A DNA stretch of 64,000 nucleotides from Paulinella micropora (lineage: Eukaryota > Cercozoa > Imbricatea > Euglyphida), in the NCBI GenBank assembly GCA_009731375.1, contig BJOX01000013.1, positions 86,427 through 150,426 of the forward strand, read 5' to 3'. Below the pieces are notes generated by a model. That model was not told the DNA's origin. It ran no database searches and saw only the letters and a program-made list of their open reading frames with translations. The position numbers were made by a program, and so were the translations under genes. Below, piece by piece: positions 1 to 13,095 of this stretch (positions within the stretch are counted from its first letter, which is position 1; each line of letters begins with the position of its first letter).

Positions 1-222
1 GGAAGGAGAAGAGGAAGGAGAAGAGGAAGGAGAAGAGGAAGGAGAAGAGGAAGGAGAAGAGGAAGGAGAAGAGGAGGGAGAAGAGGAGGAGGAGGAGGAG
101 AGGAGGAGGGAGAGGAGGAGGAGGAGAGGGGAGGAGAAGGGAGAGGAGGAGGAGGAGGGAGAGGAGAAGGAGAGGAGGAGGAGGAGGAGAGGAGGAGGAG
201 GAGGGAGAGGAGGAGGAGGACC
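1..222. repeat. GA-rich purine tract (GGAGAA / GGA repeats)
   Basis: Imperfect hexamer GGAGAA repeats pass into GGA trinucleotide repeats with an almost pure purine strand. No gene is visible. Confidence 0.95.
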
Positions 223-293
223 ATGTGCTGTTCCAAGCTCTTGCTCCTAGCTACAGAAAAGCCCTTCACGTCACAGATACGTACACTACAGCC

Positions 294-549
294 GCATGTA
301 TGTATGTATGTATGTATGCATTTATGTATTTATGTATGTATGTATGCATTTATGTATTTATGTATGTAGTGTATGTATGTAGTGTATGTATGTATGTATG
401 TATGTATGTACGCATGTGTATGTATGTATACATGCATACATGCATGCATGCGTGCGTGCATGCACATGCATGCATGCATTTATGTATGTATGTATGTATG
501 TATGTATGTAGGTATGTATGTATGTATGTATGCACATATGTATGTATGT
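294..549. repeat. (ATGT)n microsatellite
   Basis: Tetranucleotide GTAT/ATGT repeat with scattered GCAT variants. Apparent open frames on both strands are Met/Tyr/Val/Cys or His/Thr/Ile low-complexity artefacts. Confidence 0.95.
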
Positions 550-617
550 CTGCTCCTGATCAGCTACCCCGAGACGAACCTACAGACCTATACAACCTAT
601 CGATAGTGACGTACTGA

Positions 618-1160
<543 letters not shown>

Positions 1161-1845
1161 CCAGCAACTCCTTTTTCTCTCTTTTCCACCACAAACCTTT
1201 TTCTCACACTTTCGGATACCCAAGACAAGGTTGACCCCGCTTGAACTCACCTAAGCACACTAACCTTAATACTCTCCTTTGCAGTTTTCGTGAACAGCCC
1301 CTTCTAATTACAAAGGTCTATGCCCTATCCCACTCCACATTTTTACTTTCCTTCACTTACCTTATTTTTATATTTATTTCTCTTTTGCTCTCCTTGCACA
1401 CTTCTATCCTTTCTCTCTCTCTCTCTCTCTACTTTTTATTTAATCAAAGTCATACAGAACTTTTATACTTATAAATCCGTGTATCTTTACAACTTAAGCG
1501 TAAAGGGTAAAGATACATTAATCATATATTCATACATATTCTTTCACCACACATAAGGGTTATGGGCGGTGGGAAGCGCATGCAATCGACACGATTGAAC
1601 TCAAAAAGATACCCCTGACATCCTTATTTCGAATCGTATCCCATACATACCATTTGAAATAAGCGTCCCATATGCACCCCTTATACTGGATACTAATGAG
1701 TCAAAGCACTCACCGTATTTCCAGTGTTACATATTCTACCCTGTATTCTTACTACCTTTATATATCATAAACATACTTGTTTTATCAATTTATCTTTTTC
1801 CTTTCTCTTTTTCATTCTATTCCTCTTTCTCCTTACCTCCTCTCT
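1161..1845. other. Non-repetitive interval without a recognised gene
   Basis: Mixed-composition sequence between CT arrays. No conserved protein or splice-bounded exon was found. Its second half (about 1629-1790) is one of three copies of a dispersed repeat, listed separately. Confidence 0.6.
1629..1790. repeat. Dispersed ~200-bp repeat, copy 1 (diverged)
   Basis: Shares ACCATTTGAAATAAGC, GCACCCCTTA and GTGTTACATATTCTACC in the same order with copies at about 2984-3190 and 3480-3690. Like them it leads into a CT array. This is the most diverged copy. Confidence 0.7.
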
Positions 1846-1877
1846 CTCTCTATATATATATATATTAAAAACGTATA

Positions 1878-1929
<52 letters not shown>

Positions 1930-2045
1930 ACACAAACACACACACACTCCCTCTCTCTCTCTCTCCATCTCTCTCTCTCTCTCTCTCGATCTCTCTTTTT
2001 TCTTTTTCTCTTCCACTTTCTCTCAATCTCTCTCTCTCTCTCTCT

Positions 2046-2094
<49 letters not shown>

Positions 2095-2356
2095 GATCTT
2101 TCTCTTTCTCTCTATCTCTCTCGATCTCTCTCGATCTATCTCTCTTTCTTTCTCTTCCCCTTCCTCTGAATCTCAGTCTCTCTCTCTCTCTCTCTTTTTT
2201 TTTTCTTTTTTTTTTTTTTTTTTTTTTTNNNNNNNNNNNNNNNNNNNNNNNNNNNNNNNNNNNNNNNNNNNNNNNNNNNNNNNNNNNNNNNNNTCTCTCT
2301 CTCCTTCTTTCTTTCTTTCTCTCTCTCTCTCTCTCTCTCTTTCCTTCTTTCTTTCT

Positions 2357-2403
<47 letters not shown>

Positions 2404-2431
2404 CCTCTTTCTCTCTCTCTCTGTCTCTCTC

Positions 2432-2474
<43 letters not shown>

Positions 2475-2837
2475 CTCTCTCTCTCACACACACTCTTTCT
2501 CTCTCCCTCCCTCTCTCTCTCTCTCACTCACTCTTTCTCTCGATCTCTCTCTCTCTCTCTGTCAATATCTCTCTCTTCCTCTTTCTCTCTCTCTCTCTCT
2601 CTCTCTGTCTGTCTCTCTCTCTATCTCTGCTTACTCTCTCTCTCTCTCTCTTCCTCTCTCTCTCTCTTCCTCTCTCTCTCTCTCTCTCTTTTTCTTTCTT
2701 TCTTTCTCTTCCTCTTTCTCTTGCTCTCTCTCTGTCTCTCTCTCTATCTCTCTATCTATCTATCTCTCTCTCTCTTTCTTTCTCTCTCTCTCTCTCACTC
2801 GCTCTCTCTCTCTCCCTCTTCCTCTTCCTCTTTCTCT

Positions 2838-2872
<35 letters not shown>

Positions 2873-2984
2873 TTCTTTCTTTCTCTTCCTCTTTCTCTAG
2901 ATCTCTCTCTCTCTCTCTATCTCTCTCTCTCACTCACTCACTCGCTCATTCACTCGCTCTCTCTCTCTCTTCCTTCCTTCTCTG
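1846..2984. repeat. (CT)n-rich array with TA, CA, poly-T and a 65-N gap
   Basis: CT repeat with embedded TATA, ACAC and TCTA blocks and a poly-T run. The gap is 2229-2293. The long Ser/Leu open frame across it is a repeat artefact. Confidence 0.95.
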
Positions 2985-3190
2985 ACTTCCTTCTTTCTAA
3001 TGGTTACTCACAGATACCGTTTGAAATAAGCCCCATACGCACCCCTTAAACAAGAAATGGGTGATATGGAGACAAAGTACTCCTGTCTTACCTAGCTGGT
3101 GTTACATATTCTACCTTAAATTCATCATGTGTATAATTAAAAACATATACTCTATATATACCATTAAACACATATATACTTTCTCTCTCT
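2984..3190. repeat. Dispersed ~200-bp repeat, copy 2
   Basis: Starts near TGACTTCCTTCTTTC and includes GATACCGTTTGAAATAAGC, GGAGACAAAGTACTCCTG and TAGCTGGTGTTACATATTC. It ends in an AT-rich ACATATA segment that passes straight into CT repeats. It is highly similar to copy 3. Confidence 0.85.
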
Positions 3191-3387
3191 CTTCGCCCTC
3201 AATCTCTCTCTCTCTCTTTCTCTTTCTCTTTCTCTCGATCTCTCTCTCTCTATCTATATCTCTCTCTCTCTTCCTCTTTCTCTCTCTCTCTTTCTCTCTC
3301 TCTTTCTTCTTTCTCTTCCTCTTTCTCTCTCTCTCTCCCTCTTTCTCTTCCTCTTTCTCTCGATCTTTCTCTCTCTCTCACACTCAT

Positions 3388-3423
<36 letters not shown>

Positions 3424-3479
3424 CTATTCTTTCTTTTTCTTCTTCTTCTTCTTTTTTTTTTCTCTACTCTTCCTCTCTC
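3191..3479. repeat. (CT)n array
   Basis: CT/CTTT repeat separating dispersed repeat copies 2 and 3, which makes a composite tandem unit of about 500 bp. Confidence 0.95.
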
Positions 3480-3690
3480 TCTCTGACTTCCTTCTTTCGA
3501 ACCGTTACTCACGGATACCGTTTGGAATAAGCCCCATGCGCACCCCTTAAACCAGAAATGGGTCATATGGAGACAACGTACTCCTGGTTACCTAGCTGGT
3601 GTTACATATTCTACCCGTATTAATCATACATATTATTAAAAACATATAGTCTATATATACTATTAAAAACATATATACTTTCTCTCTCTC
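3480..3690. repeat. Dispersed ~200-bp repeat, copy 3
   Basis: Same landmarks as copy 2 (TGACTTCCTTCTTTC, GATACCGTTTGGAATAAGC, TAGCTGGTGTTACATATTC), then again a CT array. The unit therefore consists of unique seed plus CT array. Confidence 0.85.
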
Positions 3691-3965
3691 CTCTCTCTCT
3701 CTCTCTCTTTCTTTCTCTTCCTCTCTCTCTCTCTGTGTCTCTTTCTTTCTCTTCCTCTCTCTCTCTCTCTTTCTTTCTTTCTCTTCCTCTTTCTCTCTCT
3801 CTCTTCTCTCTCTCTCTTTCTCTTCCTCTTTCTCTCTCTCTCTCAATCTCTCTTTCTTTCTCTTCCTCTTTCTCTCGATCTCTCTCTCTCTCTCTCAGTC
3901 TCTCTTTCTTTCTCTTCCTTTCTCTCTCTCTCTCTCTCTCTCGTCTCGTCTCGCTGTCTCTCTCT

Positions 3966-4009
<44 letters not shown>

Positions 4010-4062
4010 GATCTCTCTCTCCTCTCTGTCTTTCTTTCGCTTCCTCTTCCTCTTTCTCTCGA

Positions 4063-4116
<54 letters not shown>

Positions 4117-4130
4117 CTCTCGCTCGTCGC
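3691..4130. repeat. (CT)n array
   Basis: CT/CTTT/CTCC repeat. The apparent Arg/Glu frame on the minus strand is an artefact. Confidence 0.95.
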
Positions 4131-4214
4131 TCGTAACAAATAGATTCTATCATGCTCATCACACAAGACCTACACAATCACAAGAAATGCATCGAAATGC
4201 ATGATACCTAGTGC

Positions 4215-4251
4215 ATAGTGCACAAACACATACAAATACAGACATACAGAC

Positions 4252-4322
<71 letters not shown>

Positions 4323-4350
4323 TACATACAGACAGACAGACAGACAGACA
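4215..4350. repeat. (CAGA)n microsatellite
   Basis: GACA tetranucleotide array, about 25 units, with CATA variants at both ends. Confidence 0.95.
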
Positions 4351-4581
4351 AGCTGATTATAGTACTGATTATGACGTACATTTTTGCATGGCTTTGTACG
4401 TTACGGGGCAAGAAATTGGATTCGGACAATTAAAAACCGGAAAGCCAAAAAACTAAGATTTCAAGAATATCAAAAAGGTTTCGTTCCGTAGAGAGCCGGC
4501 CCACGCCAACGACTTCGAGGGATTCACCTATGACCAGGCCTGTTAGAAACCTTTTCTTCGCTTGCAAAAGAAAAGGACAAG

Positions 4582-4757
4582 ATGCTTCGTCAAGGAGCCC
4601 TTTCTGCTCTCAAGCGACAAGGTTTGTTGCCTCGTTGTTTCTACATGCATGAAGATGATCTGTTTAGGCACTGTCGCTGCCACCCCTCGCCTTGGTGGTG
4701 TCAGAACCCTTTTCGGTGGAGGTAGCCCCAAAGTCCTTGCAATTTCTAGGGAGACAC
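4582..4757 (+). CDS. Possible 5' exons of a mitochondrial protein (partial)
   Basis: Exon 1 (4582-4621) encodes MLRQGALSALKRQ. A 46-nt GT-AG intron (GTTTGT...TTTAG, 4622-4667) separates it from exon 2, which starts at 4668 in the matching phase and reads TVAATPRLGGVRTLFGG. The Arg-, Ala- and Ser-rich, acid-free N-terminus looks like a mitochondrial presequence. The intron length resembles the 44-nt intron at 45.6 kb. The 3' end of exon 2 is uncertain because the frame runs into TTC repeats. It may belong to the same gene as the exons at 9065-9700, but nothing in the sequence proves this. The mature protein is not recognised. Confidence 0.4.
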
Positions 4758-4787
4758 AGAGACAAAGTTCATGTGTGTGTTGTGCTT

Positions 4788-5130
4788 CTTCTTCTTCTGC
4801 TGCTGCTGCTGCTTCTTCTTCTTCTTCTTCTTCTTCTTTTTCTTCTTCTTCTTCTTCTTCTTCTTCTTCTTCTTCTTTTTCTTCTTCTTTAATGAAAGCG
4901 AAATTGTACAGAGACTAGAGTCTTCTTCTTCTTCTTTCTTTCTTCCTTCTTTCTTCCTTCTTCTTTCTTTCTTCTTTCTTTCTTCTTTCTTTCTTTCTTT
5001 CTTTCTTTTTCTTTTTTTCTTCTTTCTTTCTTCCTTCCTTCCTTCTTCCTTCTTTGTTTCTCTTTCTTTTTTCTTTTTCTTTCTTCCTTCATTCTTCCTT
5101 CTTCCTTGCTTCTTCTTTCCATGGTTTTTG
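4788..5130. repeat. (TTC)n / (TTCC)n pyrimidine tract
   Basis: TTC trinucleotide array with a TGC block, broken by a short non-repeat segment near 4892-4918, then TTTC/TTCC repeats. No gene. Confidence 0.95.
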
Positions 5131-5277
5131 CTTTGCTTGTGTTTGATTTACTTGCTTGTTTGGTTCTTGCCACTATGATTGCTTGTTTTGTGTAAGAGAG
5201 ACCGAGAGAAACAGGAAGAAGTATAGACTAAAAATACAGAGGGAAAATGAGAGAAAGAGGAACAGGGAGAGGGCGAG

Positions 5278-6084
<807 letters not shown>

Positions 6085-6196
6085 CTCTCTCTCTCTCAGA
6101 AGAAGAAGAAGAAGAAGAAGAAGAAGAAAGAAAGAAAGAAAGAAAAGAAGAAAGAAGGAGAGAGAGAGAGAAAGAGAGAGAGACATCGAGAGAAAG

Positions 6197-6259
<63 letters not shown>

Positions 6260-6262
6260 GAT
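6085..6262. repeat. (CT)n, (GAA)n and (GATA)n arrays
   Basis: Consecutive CT, AGA/GAAA and GATA blocks. No gene. Confidence 0.95.
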
Positions 6263-6560
6263 AATGACATCACTTTTAAGTGATAATGAAAAAGGAGAGA
6301 AGGGGGCCGCCATATATGAACGACCCCGCTTAAGTAAGATGCACCCATACCATAGTATACACCACATATTGCACAAAATATCCAACCATCAATATAAAAT
6401 GAATAACATTAATATTAATACTTGAGCCGCCTAATATCCAAGTAATTTATTCTTCAATATGCTTGTTTGAATCACCAGGTTTCCACCTTAGATAAAGGAA
6501 CTTACTATACTTTTCACGTGGACGTTTCCTGAGGACAATTGTAAAAATTGTTCTCTCAAT
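6263..6560. other. Non-repetitive interval, possible LINE-type 3' tail
   Basis: AT-rich sequence without a coding frame. The end (ACAATTGTAAAAATTGTTC, then CTCTCAATAAATAC) precedes a GAA array. This resembles the 3' end of the LINE fragment at 60.0-60.3 kb, so it may be another GAA-tailed retroelement end. Confidence 0.35.
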
Positions 6561-6778
6561 AAATACGAAGAAGAAGAAAGAAAGAAAGAAAAAGAAAAGA
6601 AAGGAAAGGAAAGAAAAAGAAAAGGAAAAAGAAAAAGGGAGGGAAAGAAGGAGAAGAAGAAGACGAAGAAGAAGAAGAAGAAGAAGAAGAAGAAGAAAAA
6701 GAAGACCTCTCTATCTATCTATATATAATATTATATATATTATATATATAAATATATATATATATGTATATATGTCTT

Positions 6779-6856
<78 letters not shown>

Positions 6857-7738
6857 NNNNNNNNNNNNNNNNNNNNNNNNNNNNNNNNNNNNNNNNNNNN
6901 NNNNNNNNNNNNNNNNNNNNNNNNNNNNNNNNNNNNNNNNNNNNNNNNNNNNNNNNNNNNNNNNNNNNNNNNNNNNNNNNNNNNNNNNNNNNNNNNNNNN
7001 NNNNNNNNNNNNNNNNNNNNNNNNNNNNNNNNNNNNNNNNNNNNNNNNNNNNNNNNNNNNNNNNNNNNNNNNNNNNNNNNNNNNNNNNNNNNNNNNNNNN
7101 NNNNNNNNNNNNNNNNNNNNNNNNNNNNNNNNNNNNNNNNNNNNNNNNNNNNNNNNNNNNNNNNNNNNNNNNNNNNNNNNNNNNNNNNNNNNNNNNNNNN
7201 NNNNNNNNNNNNNNNNNNNNNNNNNNNNNNNNNNNNNNNNNNNNNNNNNNNNNNNNNNNNNNNNNNNNNNNNNNNNNNNNNNNNNNNNNNNNNNNNNNNN
7301 NNNNNNNNNNNNNNNNNNNNNNNNNNNNNNNNNNNNNNNNNNNNNNNNNNNNNNNNNNNNNNNNNNNNNNNNNNNNNNNNNNNNNNNNNNNNNNNNNNNN
7401 NNNNNNNNNNNNNNNNNNNNNNNNNNNNNNNNNNNNNNNNNNNNNNNNNNNNNNNNNNNNNNNNNNNNNNNNNNNNNNNNNNNNNNNNNNNNNNNNNNNN
7501 NNNNNNNNNNNNNNNNNNNNNNNNNNNNNNNNNNNNNNNNNNNNNNNNNNNNNNNNNNNNNNNNNNNNNNNNNNNNNNNNNNNNNNNNNNNNNNNNNNNN
7601 NNNNNNNNNNNNNNNNNNNNNNNNNNNNNNNNNNNNNNNNNNNNNNNNNNNNNNNNNNNNNNNNNNNNNNNNNNNNNNNNNNNNNNNNNNNNNNNNNNNN
7701 NNNNNNNNNNNNNNNNNNNNNNNNNNNNNNNNNNNNNN

Positions 7739-7812
<74 letters not shown>

Positions 7813-7890
7813 CTACATACACACACACAAACACACACTCTCTCTCACACACACATACACACACTCACACACGCTCTCTCTCTCTCTCTC

Positions 7891-7930
<40 letters not shown>

Positions 7931-7954
7931 TCTGTCTGTCTTTCTTCTTTCTTA

Positions 7955-8024
<70 letters not shown>

Positions 8025-8054
8025 CTCTCTCTCTCTCTCTCTCTCTCATTCACT

Positions 8055-8085
<31 letters not shown>

Positions 8086-8180
8086 AAACACACACACTCT
8101 CTCTCTCTATCTCTCTCTCTCACACACACACACAAACACACACACACATACACACACACATGCATACACACACATACACA

Positions 8181-8230
<50 letters not shown>

Positions 8231-8421
8231 CTCTCTCACTCTCTCTTTTTCTCTCTCTCTCTTTCTCTGTCTGTCTGTCTGTCTCTCTCTCTCACACACA
8301 CACAAACACACACACACAAACACACACACACACTCCCTATTCTCTCTCTCTCTCTTCTTCTTCTTCATCATCATCTTCTTCTTCTTCTTCTTCTTCTTCT
8401 TCTTCCTCCTCCTCCTCCTCC

Positions 8422-8452
<31 letters not shown>

Positions 8453-8564
8453 CTTCTTCTTCTTCTTCTTCTTCTTCTTCTTCTTCTTCTTCTTCTTCTT
8501 CTTCTTCTTCTTCTTCTTCTTCTTCTTCTTCTTCTTCTTCTTCTTCTTCTTCTTCTTCTTCTTC
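6561..8564. repeat. GAA, TA, CT and CA arrays with an 882-N gap
   Basis: GAA/GAAA array, a short TA block, a CT array interrupted by the gap 6857-7738, then alternating CT, CTTT and CA blocks and a TTC array from about 8353. Long frames across the gap are artefacts. Confidence 0.95.
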
Positions 8565-8974
8565 NNNNNNNNNNNNNNNNNNNNNNNNNNNNNNNNNNNN
8601 NNNNNNNNNNNNNNNNNNNNNNNNNNNNNNNNNNNNNNNNNNNNNNNNNNNNNNNNNNNNNNNNNNNNNNNNNNNNNNNNNNNNNNNNNNNNNNNNNNNN
8701 NNNNNNNNNNNNNNNNNNNNNNNNNNNNNNNNNNNNNNNNNNNNNNNNNNNNNNNNNNNNNNNNNNNNNNNNNNNNNNNNNNNNNNNNNNNNNNNNNNNN
8801 NNNNNNNNNNNNNNNNNNNNNNNNNNNNNNNNNNNNNNNNNNNNNNNNNNNNNNNNNNNNNNNNNNNNNNNNNNNNNNNNNNNNNNNNNNNNNNNNNNNN
8901 NNNNNNNNNNNNNNNNNNNNNNNNNNNNNNNNNNNNNNNNNNNNNNNNNNNNNNNNNNNNNNNNNNNNNNNNNN

Positions 8975-9015
<41 letters not shown>
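8565..9015. other. 410-N gap followed by poly-C
   Basis: Gap 8565-8974 inside low-complexity sequence, followed by a run of about 41 C. Confidence 0.95.
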
Positions 9016-9017
<2 letters not shown>

Positions 9018-9064
9018 CCCTCTCTACGTACGTACATATATATTTTGTGTCTGTGTGATCTCAG

Positions 9065-9700
9065 GTCCCAACTCCAGCGAGAAGTATGACATCAAGGAGC
9101 ACTTGCTGCACCCCGAGACGAAATTCGTCCCCGCTCCCGAAGGCGTCGACTGTACGTACTTTGTTTTCTCATTCTATTTCGTACCTGGTGGTGGCCTGAG
9201 GAAGGGGTGGGGGGGGTGGGGGGGGCATTAGTGTGTGTTACGAATTCTCGCTCGTACTATGTATTTTATCATGGTGTGTTGCGTAGATGATCTGTCTCCC
9301 TGGCCCGGGGCATGTGAATACAAGAGCGCCCAAAACGTTGTCAATAAATCCTGTACGTTTGTATATACCATCTATATCTTCTATCTGCTGATGTGTATTT
9401 TTTTTTTCTGTCTAGCTTTATTCTAAAGCTATTCTGTCTATCTTTATTGTGTATCTATTCTGTCTATCTTTATCTGCTGATGTGTATAGCTCTCCTGATA
9501 ATCAGCGTCGGCTTGTGGTTGTTCGATAACTTTGCTCACCAGGTATGTTTGTATGCCTGCATGTATTTTATGAATGTATGTCTGTACATATGTATGTACG
9601 TCTATGTATGATGTATGTGTATGTATCAGGGCATGCCCTGCGCAGATCACTCCGTCTCCGACTCTCCCTACGATGTCATCTTCCGCACCGGCAGGACCCC
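9065..9700 (+). CDS. Unrecognised gene, four internal exons (partial)
   Basis: Four exons have good splice borders and compatible phases: 9065-9151 (CTCAG before, GTACGT after), 9287-9352 (GCGTAG, GTACGT), 9490-9542 (TATAG, GTATGT) and 9630-9700 (TCAG, GTAAGT). They encode pieces such as SEKYDIKEHLLHPETKFVP, DLSPWPGACEYKSAQN, a hydrophobic segment SLLIISVGLWLFDNFAHQ that could span a membrane, and MPCADHSVSDSPYDVIF. Upstream exons may be in the gap or at 4.58 kb, and downstream exons were not found. Composition is GC-richer than the flanking introns. I do not recognise the family. A small inner-membrane protein is a guess. Confidence 0.55.
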
Positions 9701-10684
9701 GTAAGTATGCAAGGCCTTTGTTAAATGCTTTCCGATTACTTTACTACTAGTTATTAATAGAAGCTCTAACGTATACTATTAACTTATTATATTAATATCT
9801 AACCTGGTGCTCCAGATCACTTAGACTCCATTGAAAGTTTCATTCGGTTCATGTCACTCTGTTGAATAAACTATGTGACCGGTGCGGTGACTGAGGATTC
9901 CGAAGTCATTTCATTAATACTATTAATAATGTCTATGTGCGTGCTACTGGATGCCGGCCTGCATCAATCAATTCATATTCAAACTTTCCACCTAGAAAAA
10001 TATTGTAATACCGGTATAATATTACTGGGTACATTCCATTTCGCAACTTGAATGTATTAATAATTAGACCCTTTCTCCTCAGTACTGCCACGGTTCATGA
10101 TTAATATTACTTTACTTATCCGTTACTCTCAGTAGTAGTAGTCGTTATTATACTATGATATGTGTATTATTAGTTATTATTACATATAATAATCACTGCA
10201 GTCCGTTGAAGTTTAGTGCTTGTATAATCGGTGACATTCAAGTTATTGTAACACACAGTGTGACTATTAATATTATAAATTTTTTTTTTCTTTTTCAATG
10301 ATAAAAAAGTTCGGTATTATTATAATAGTATTCAAGTAATATCTTATAAAAAAACTTGTTCTATCTTATAAAAAAGTTAAACTGATTTTTTTATACTACT
10401 ACTGACACATAACTTTTTTTATACTTTTAATTTTTTTTTATACGTTGAAATTTTTTTAAACTTTTTTTTATTCGCTTAACTTTTTTCAAGTTATACATTT
10501 AACTTTATATATATATATACATATATATTACATATGATATACTAAGTTATAATTTATATAAGTTTTTTACTCGGTATATATTAATACAAGCTCTCCGACT
10601 TCAAAGTCCTATGCCGGCCCACCCGGTATATAATTTCAATACTTACCGTTCCGGTCTGTCGGTTATTCTCGGTCTGGAGGCTAC
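9701..10684. other. AT-rich non-coding interval
   Basis: Begins with the donor of the preceding exon and is probably intronic or intergenic. It holds runs such as CTTTTTTTATAC in imperfect tandem near 10360-10500. No supportable gene. Confidence 0.6.
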
Positions 10685-10860
10685 GGAGTCCCTTCGTTAG
10701 GTATTCCTTAATCTTCACATCGTTAGGACAGTTATCGGTTATTAAATATCGTACCGCTATCATCTTTTGTAACAATCTGGAGTCCCTTCGTGATGTATTC
10801 CTCAGTCTTCATATCATTAGGACAGTTATCGGTTATTAAATGGCGTACTATTGTAACAAT
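10685..10860 (-). repeat. Tandem duplication with coding-like minus-strand frame
   Basis: Two diverged copies of about 85-90 bp (about 10685-10770 and 10775-10860), both with the + strand signature GGACAGTTATCGGTTATTAA. On the minus strand each encodes a similar peptide around LITDNCPND, then EY(L/I)TKGL. Amino-acid similarity survives several base differences, which hints at coding history, but no start, splice pattern or family is recognised. Confidence 0.5.
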
Positions 10861-10913
10861 CCGTATAGCGGGGAGGGTAAGCAGTACTGTCGTCACAGCG
10901 GAATCTGTTTGCA

Positions 10914-11171
10914 CGAGTGAGCATCTGCCTCCGCAAGCAGGCGCGCTGGGAATGTGTTTGCACTAGTGTGAGACCGCTGATGGAAAAGTTTCGTTTGACT
11001 CCCGTAGGAGAAGCACGGACATGCAAGATTGCCAGAATAGCCGAAATGATCGGCCTGGCGGCCATCCGAAGGCGAAGACACTCAGGAAACCGATACGACC
11101 TCCCCTGGTTCAGCTGGGCCAGGGGAGAGGCCAATCTATGGAGGAGCGCACGCGTTATCAACATAACCAAC
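10914..11171 (+). CDS. Possible exon, unrecognised
   Basis: A GC-rich stretch open on the plus strand ends at a strong donor (AAC|GTAAGT, 11172). It contains CKIARIAEMIGLAAIRRRR and DLPWFSWARGEANLWRSA. The minus strand is open too, so direction is uncertain. Only composition and the donor support it. Confidence 0.25.
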
Positions 11172-11337
11172 GTAAGTGGCATGGACAGGAATTGAGTGCA
11201 GGGCACTTACTAAGTTGGACTCACTACTGTATGTGTATTCTATGAAACTAATGATACATTTTATTCAAGACTATTATTAATATAGATAATCGTAGGTGTA
11301 AAGATGCAAGCAGTGACCGGATTCGAGGCGGCAACTT

Positions 11338-11339
11338 TG

Positions 11340-11385
<46 letters not shown>

Positions 11386-11450
11386 AATTGCTGTCATGTA
11401 AAAATCGCGACTTGGTTTGCAAATACTAATTAAGATACAGTTAGAGTGAA

Positions 11451-11486
<36 letters not shown>

Positions 11487-11520
11487 NNNNNNNNNNCTCT
11501 CTCTCTCTCTCCTGTCAGGC
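11338..11520. repeat. (CAA)n, poly-C and a 10-N gap
   Basis: ACA trinucleotide array (about 11338-11384), then poly-C ending in the gap 11487-11496, then CT repeats. Confidence 0.9.
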
Positions 11521-11880
11521 ATCTGCTAGTACTATGTCGGCGTGTGCGGTGTCTGTGGCAGCTCTCTCGGCGCCGCCTCGGTGTCAAAAGACGGCACCCG
11601 CGTTTGTCTGCCCCAGCTTTCCCTCTCCCTCTGCCTCTCCTCCCCACCGTTGGAAGGGGAAGAGTAACTACGATGTTGTCCCGAGCTGTGTCCGTGTTGC
11701 TTGACGGGGGACGTGTCTGGAGTGAAACTGTGCTGCAGCAGGCCCGTTGCCAGGTCACCTGTCTCACCCTGCCAACAGAATCAACACACACACACACACA
11801 CCACAAACACACAAAGTGAAGCTGTTCTGCAGCAGTCCTGTGGCCATCACCCGCCTCACCCTGCCATCGCAAACAACACA
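11521..11880. other. GC-rich interval with an internal ~80-bp tandem copy
   Basis: CTGCAGCAG...CACC(T/C)G(T/C)CTCACCCTGCCA occurs at about 11730-11775 and 11830-11868, each copy leading into a CA array. No gene is recognised. Confidence 0.5.
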
Positions 11881-12050
11881 CACACAAATAACCACAGCTC
11901 TAGAGAAGAGCGAACAGGCTGTGACAGCGAGAAGGAGAGAGACTAACAAACAGACAGACAGACAGAATGGACGGATGCACGGGGTTACCCAGGCTTTGGA
12001 GAGGAGCGAAGAGGGTGTGGCAGGCAGGGAGAGAGAGAGAGAGAGAGAGT

Positions 12051-12138
<88 letters not shown>

Positions 12139-12274
12139 AACACACACACACACACAGACAGACAGACAGACAAACACACACACACACACACAAACAGACA
12201 GACAGAGACACACACACGCACACGCATACAGACATACCCTGGACCCTCTGGAGAGGACGGAGGAGGTCGTATCC

Positions 12275-12328
<54 letters not shown>

Positions 12329-12406
12329 CAGACACAGGCTGGCATACCCTGGACGCTCTGGAGAGGACGGAGGAGGGCGTGGCAGCGACGGCGTCGGCAG
12401 GCAGCT

Positions 12407-12410
<4 letters not shown>
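11881..12410 (+). repeat. Four degenerate copies of a short coding-like unit in GA/CA arrays
   Basis: Units at about 11898-11940, 11983-12030, 12236-12280 and 12342-12400 share GGAGAGGA(C/G)(C/G)GA(A/G)GAGG. Three encode related peptides in one frame or another (ALEKSEQAV, ALERSEEGVAG, ALERTEEGVAATA). GA and CA arrays separate them. This is the same seed-plus-microsatellite pattern as in the transporter gene. Confidence 0.6.
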
Positions 12411-12450
<40 letters not shown>

Positions 12451-12661
12451 ATAACAACAAGAACAATAACAACAAGCAACATACAACAAGATGCATGTCT
12501 CGCCGCTTTTGTATAAGCAATGTTGCAAGATCTCATCTGCTCGCGAGGGGAGCACACATACATACATACATACATACATACCACATATACATATATACGT
12601 ATACAGACCTGCTGGCGAGGGTAATACTCGGAGCCGCTGCCCAGCAGCATATAGGCTGAAC

Positions 12662-12711
<50 letters not shown>

Positions 12712-12748
12712 TATAACATATATATATATATATTATATATATATATAT

Positions 12749-12783
<35 letters not shown>

Positions 12784-12821
12784 TATATATATATGTATAT
12801 ATACGTGAGAGTGTGTGTGTG

Positions 12822-12857
<36 letters not shown>

Positions 12858-13056
12858 CGCTTGCTGTTGCCAGCTCAGCGGATAGGTATATAGATAGATA
12901 AAGATGCGTTGCTTGCTCTTGTGTTTGCTCTGCGGGGTTGCTGTTTGCTGCTGCTTCTGCTGCTGCTTGCTGTTGCCAGCTCAGCAGATAGATAGACAGA
13001 CAGACAGATAGATAGATAGATAGATGGATAGCTAGCTAGCTAGCTAGCTAGCTAGC

Positions 13057-13095
<39 letters not shown>

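Noticed and set aside
1724-3049. Long open frame rich in Ser and Leu
   Set aside because: Translation of CT repeats and a gap; no stop codons can occur in pure CT arrays, so openness carries no evidence.
6711-9231. Several frames over 300 codons on both strands
   Set aside because: They consist of N bases and CT, TTC and poly-C/poly-G translations.
10826-11206. Minus-strand frame of 126 codons
   Set aside because: GC-rich region is open on both strands; the plus strand has the better donor (GTAAGT at 11172), and no family is recognised on either.
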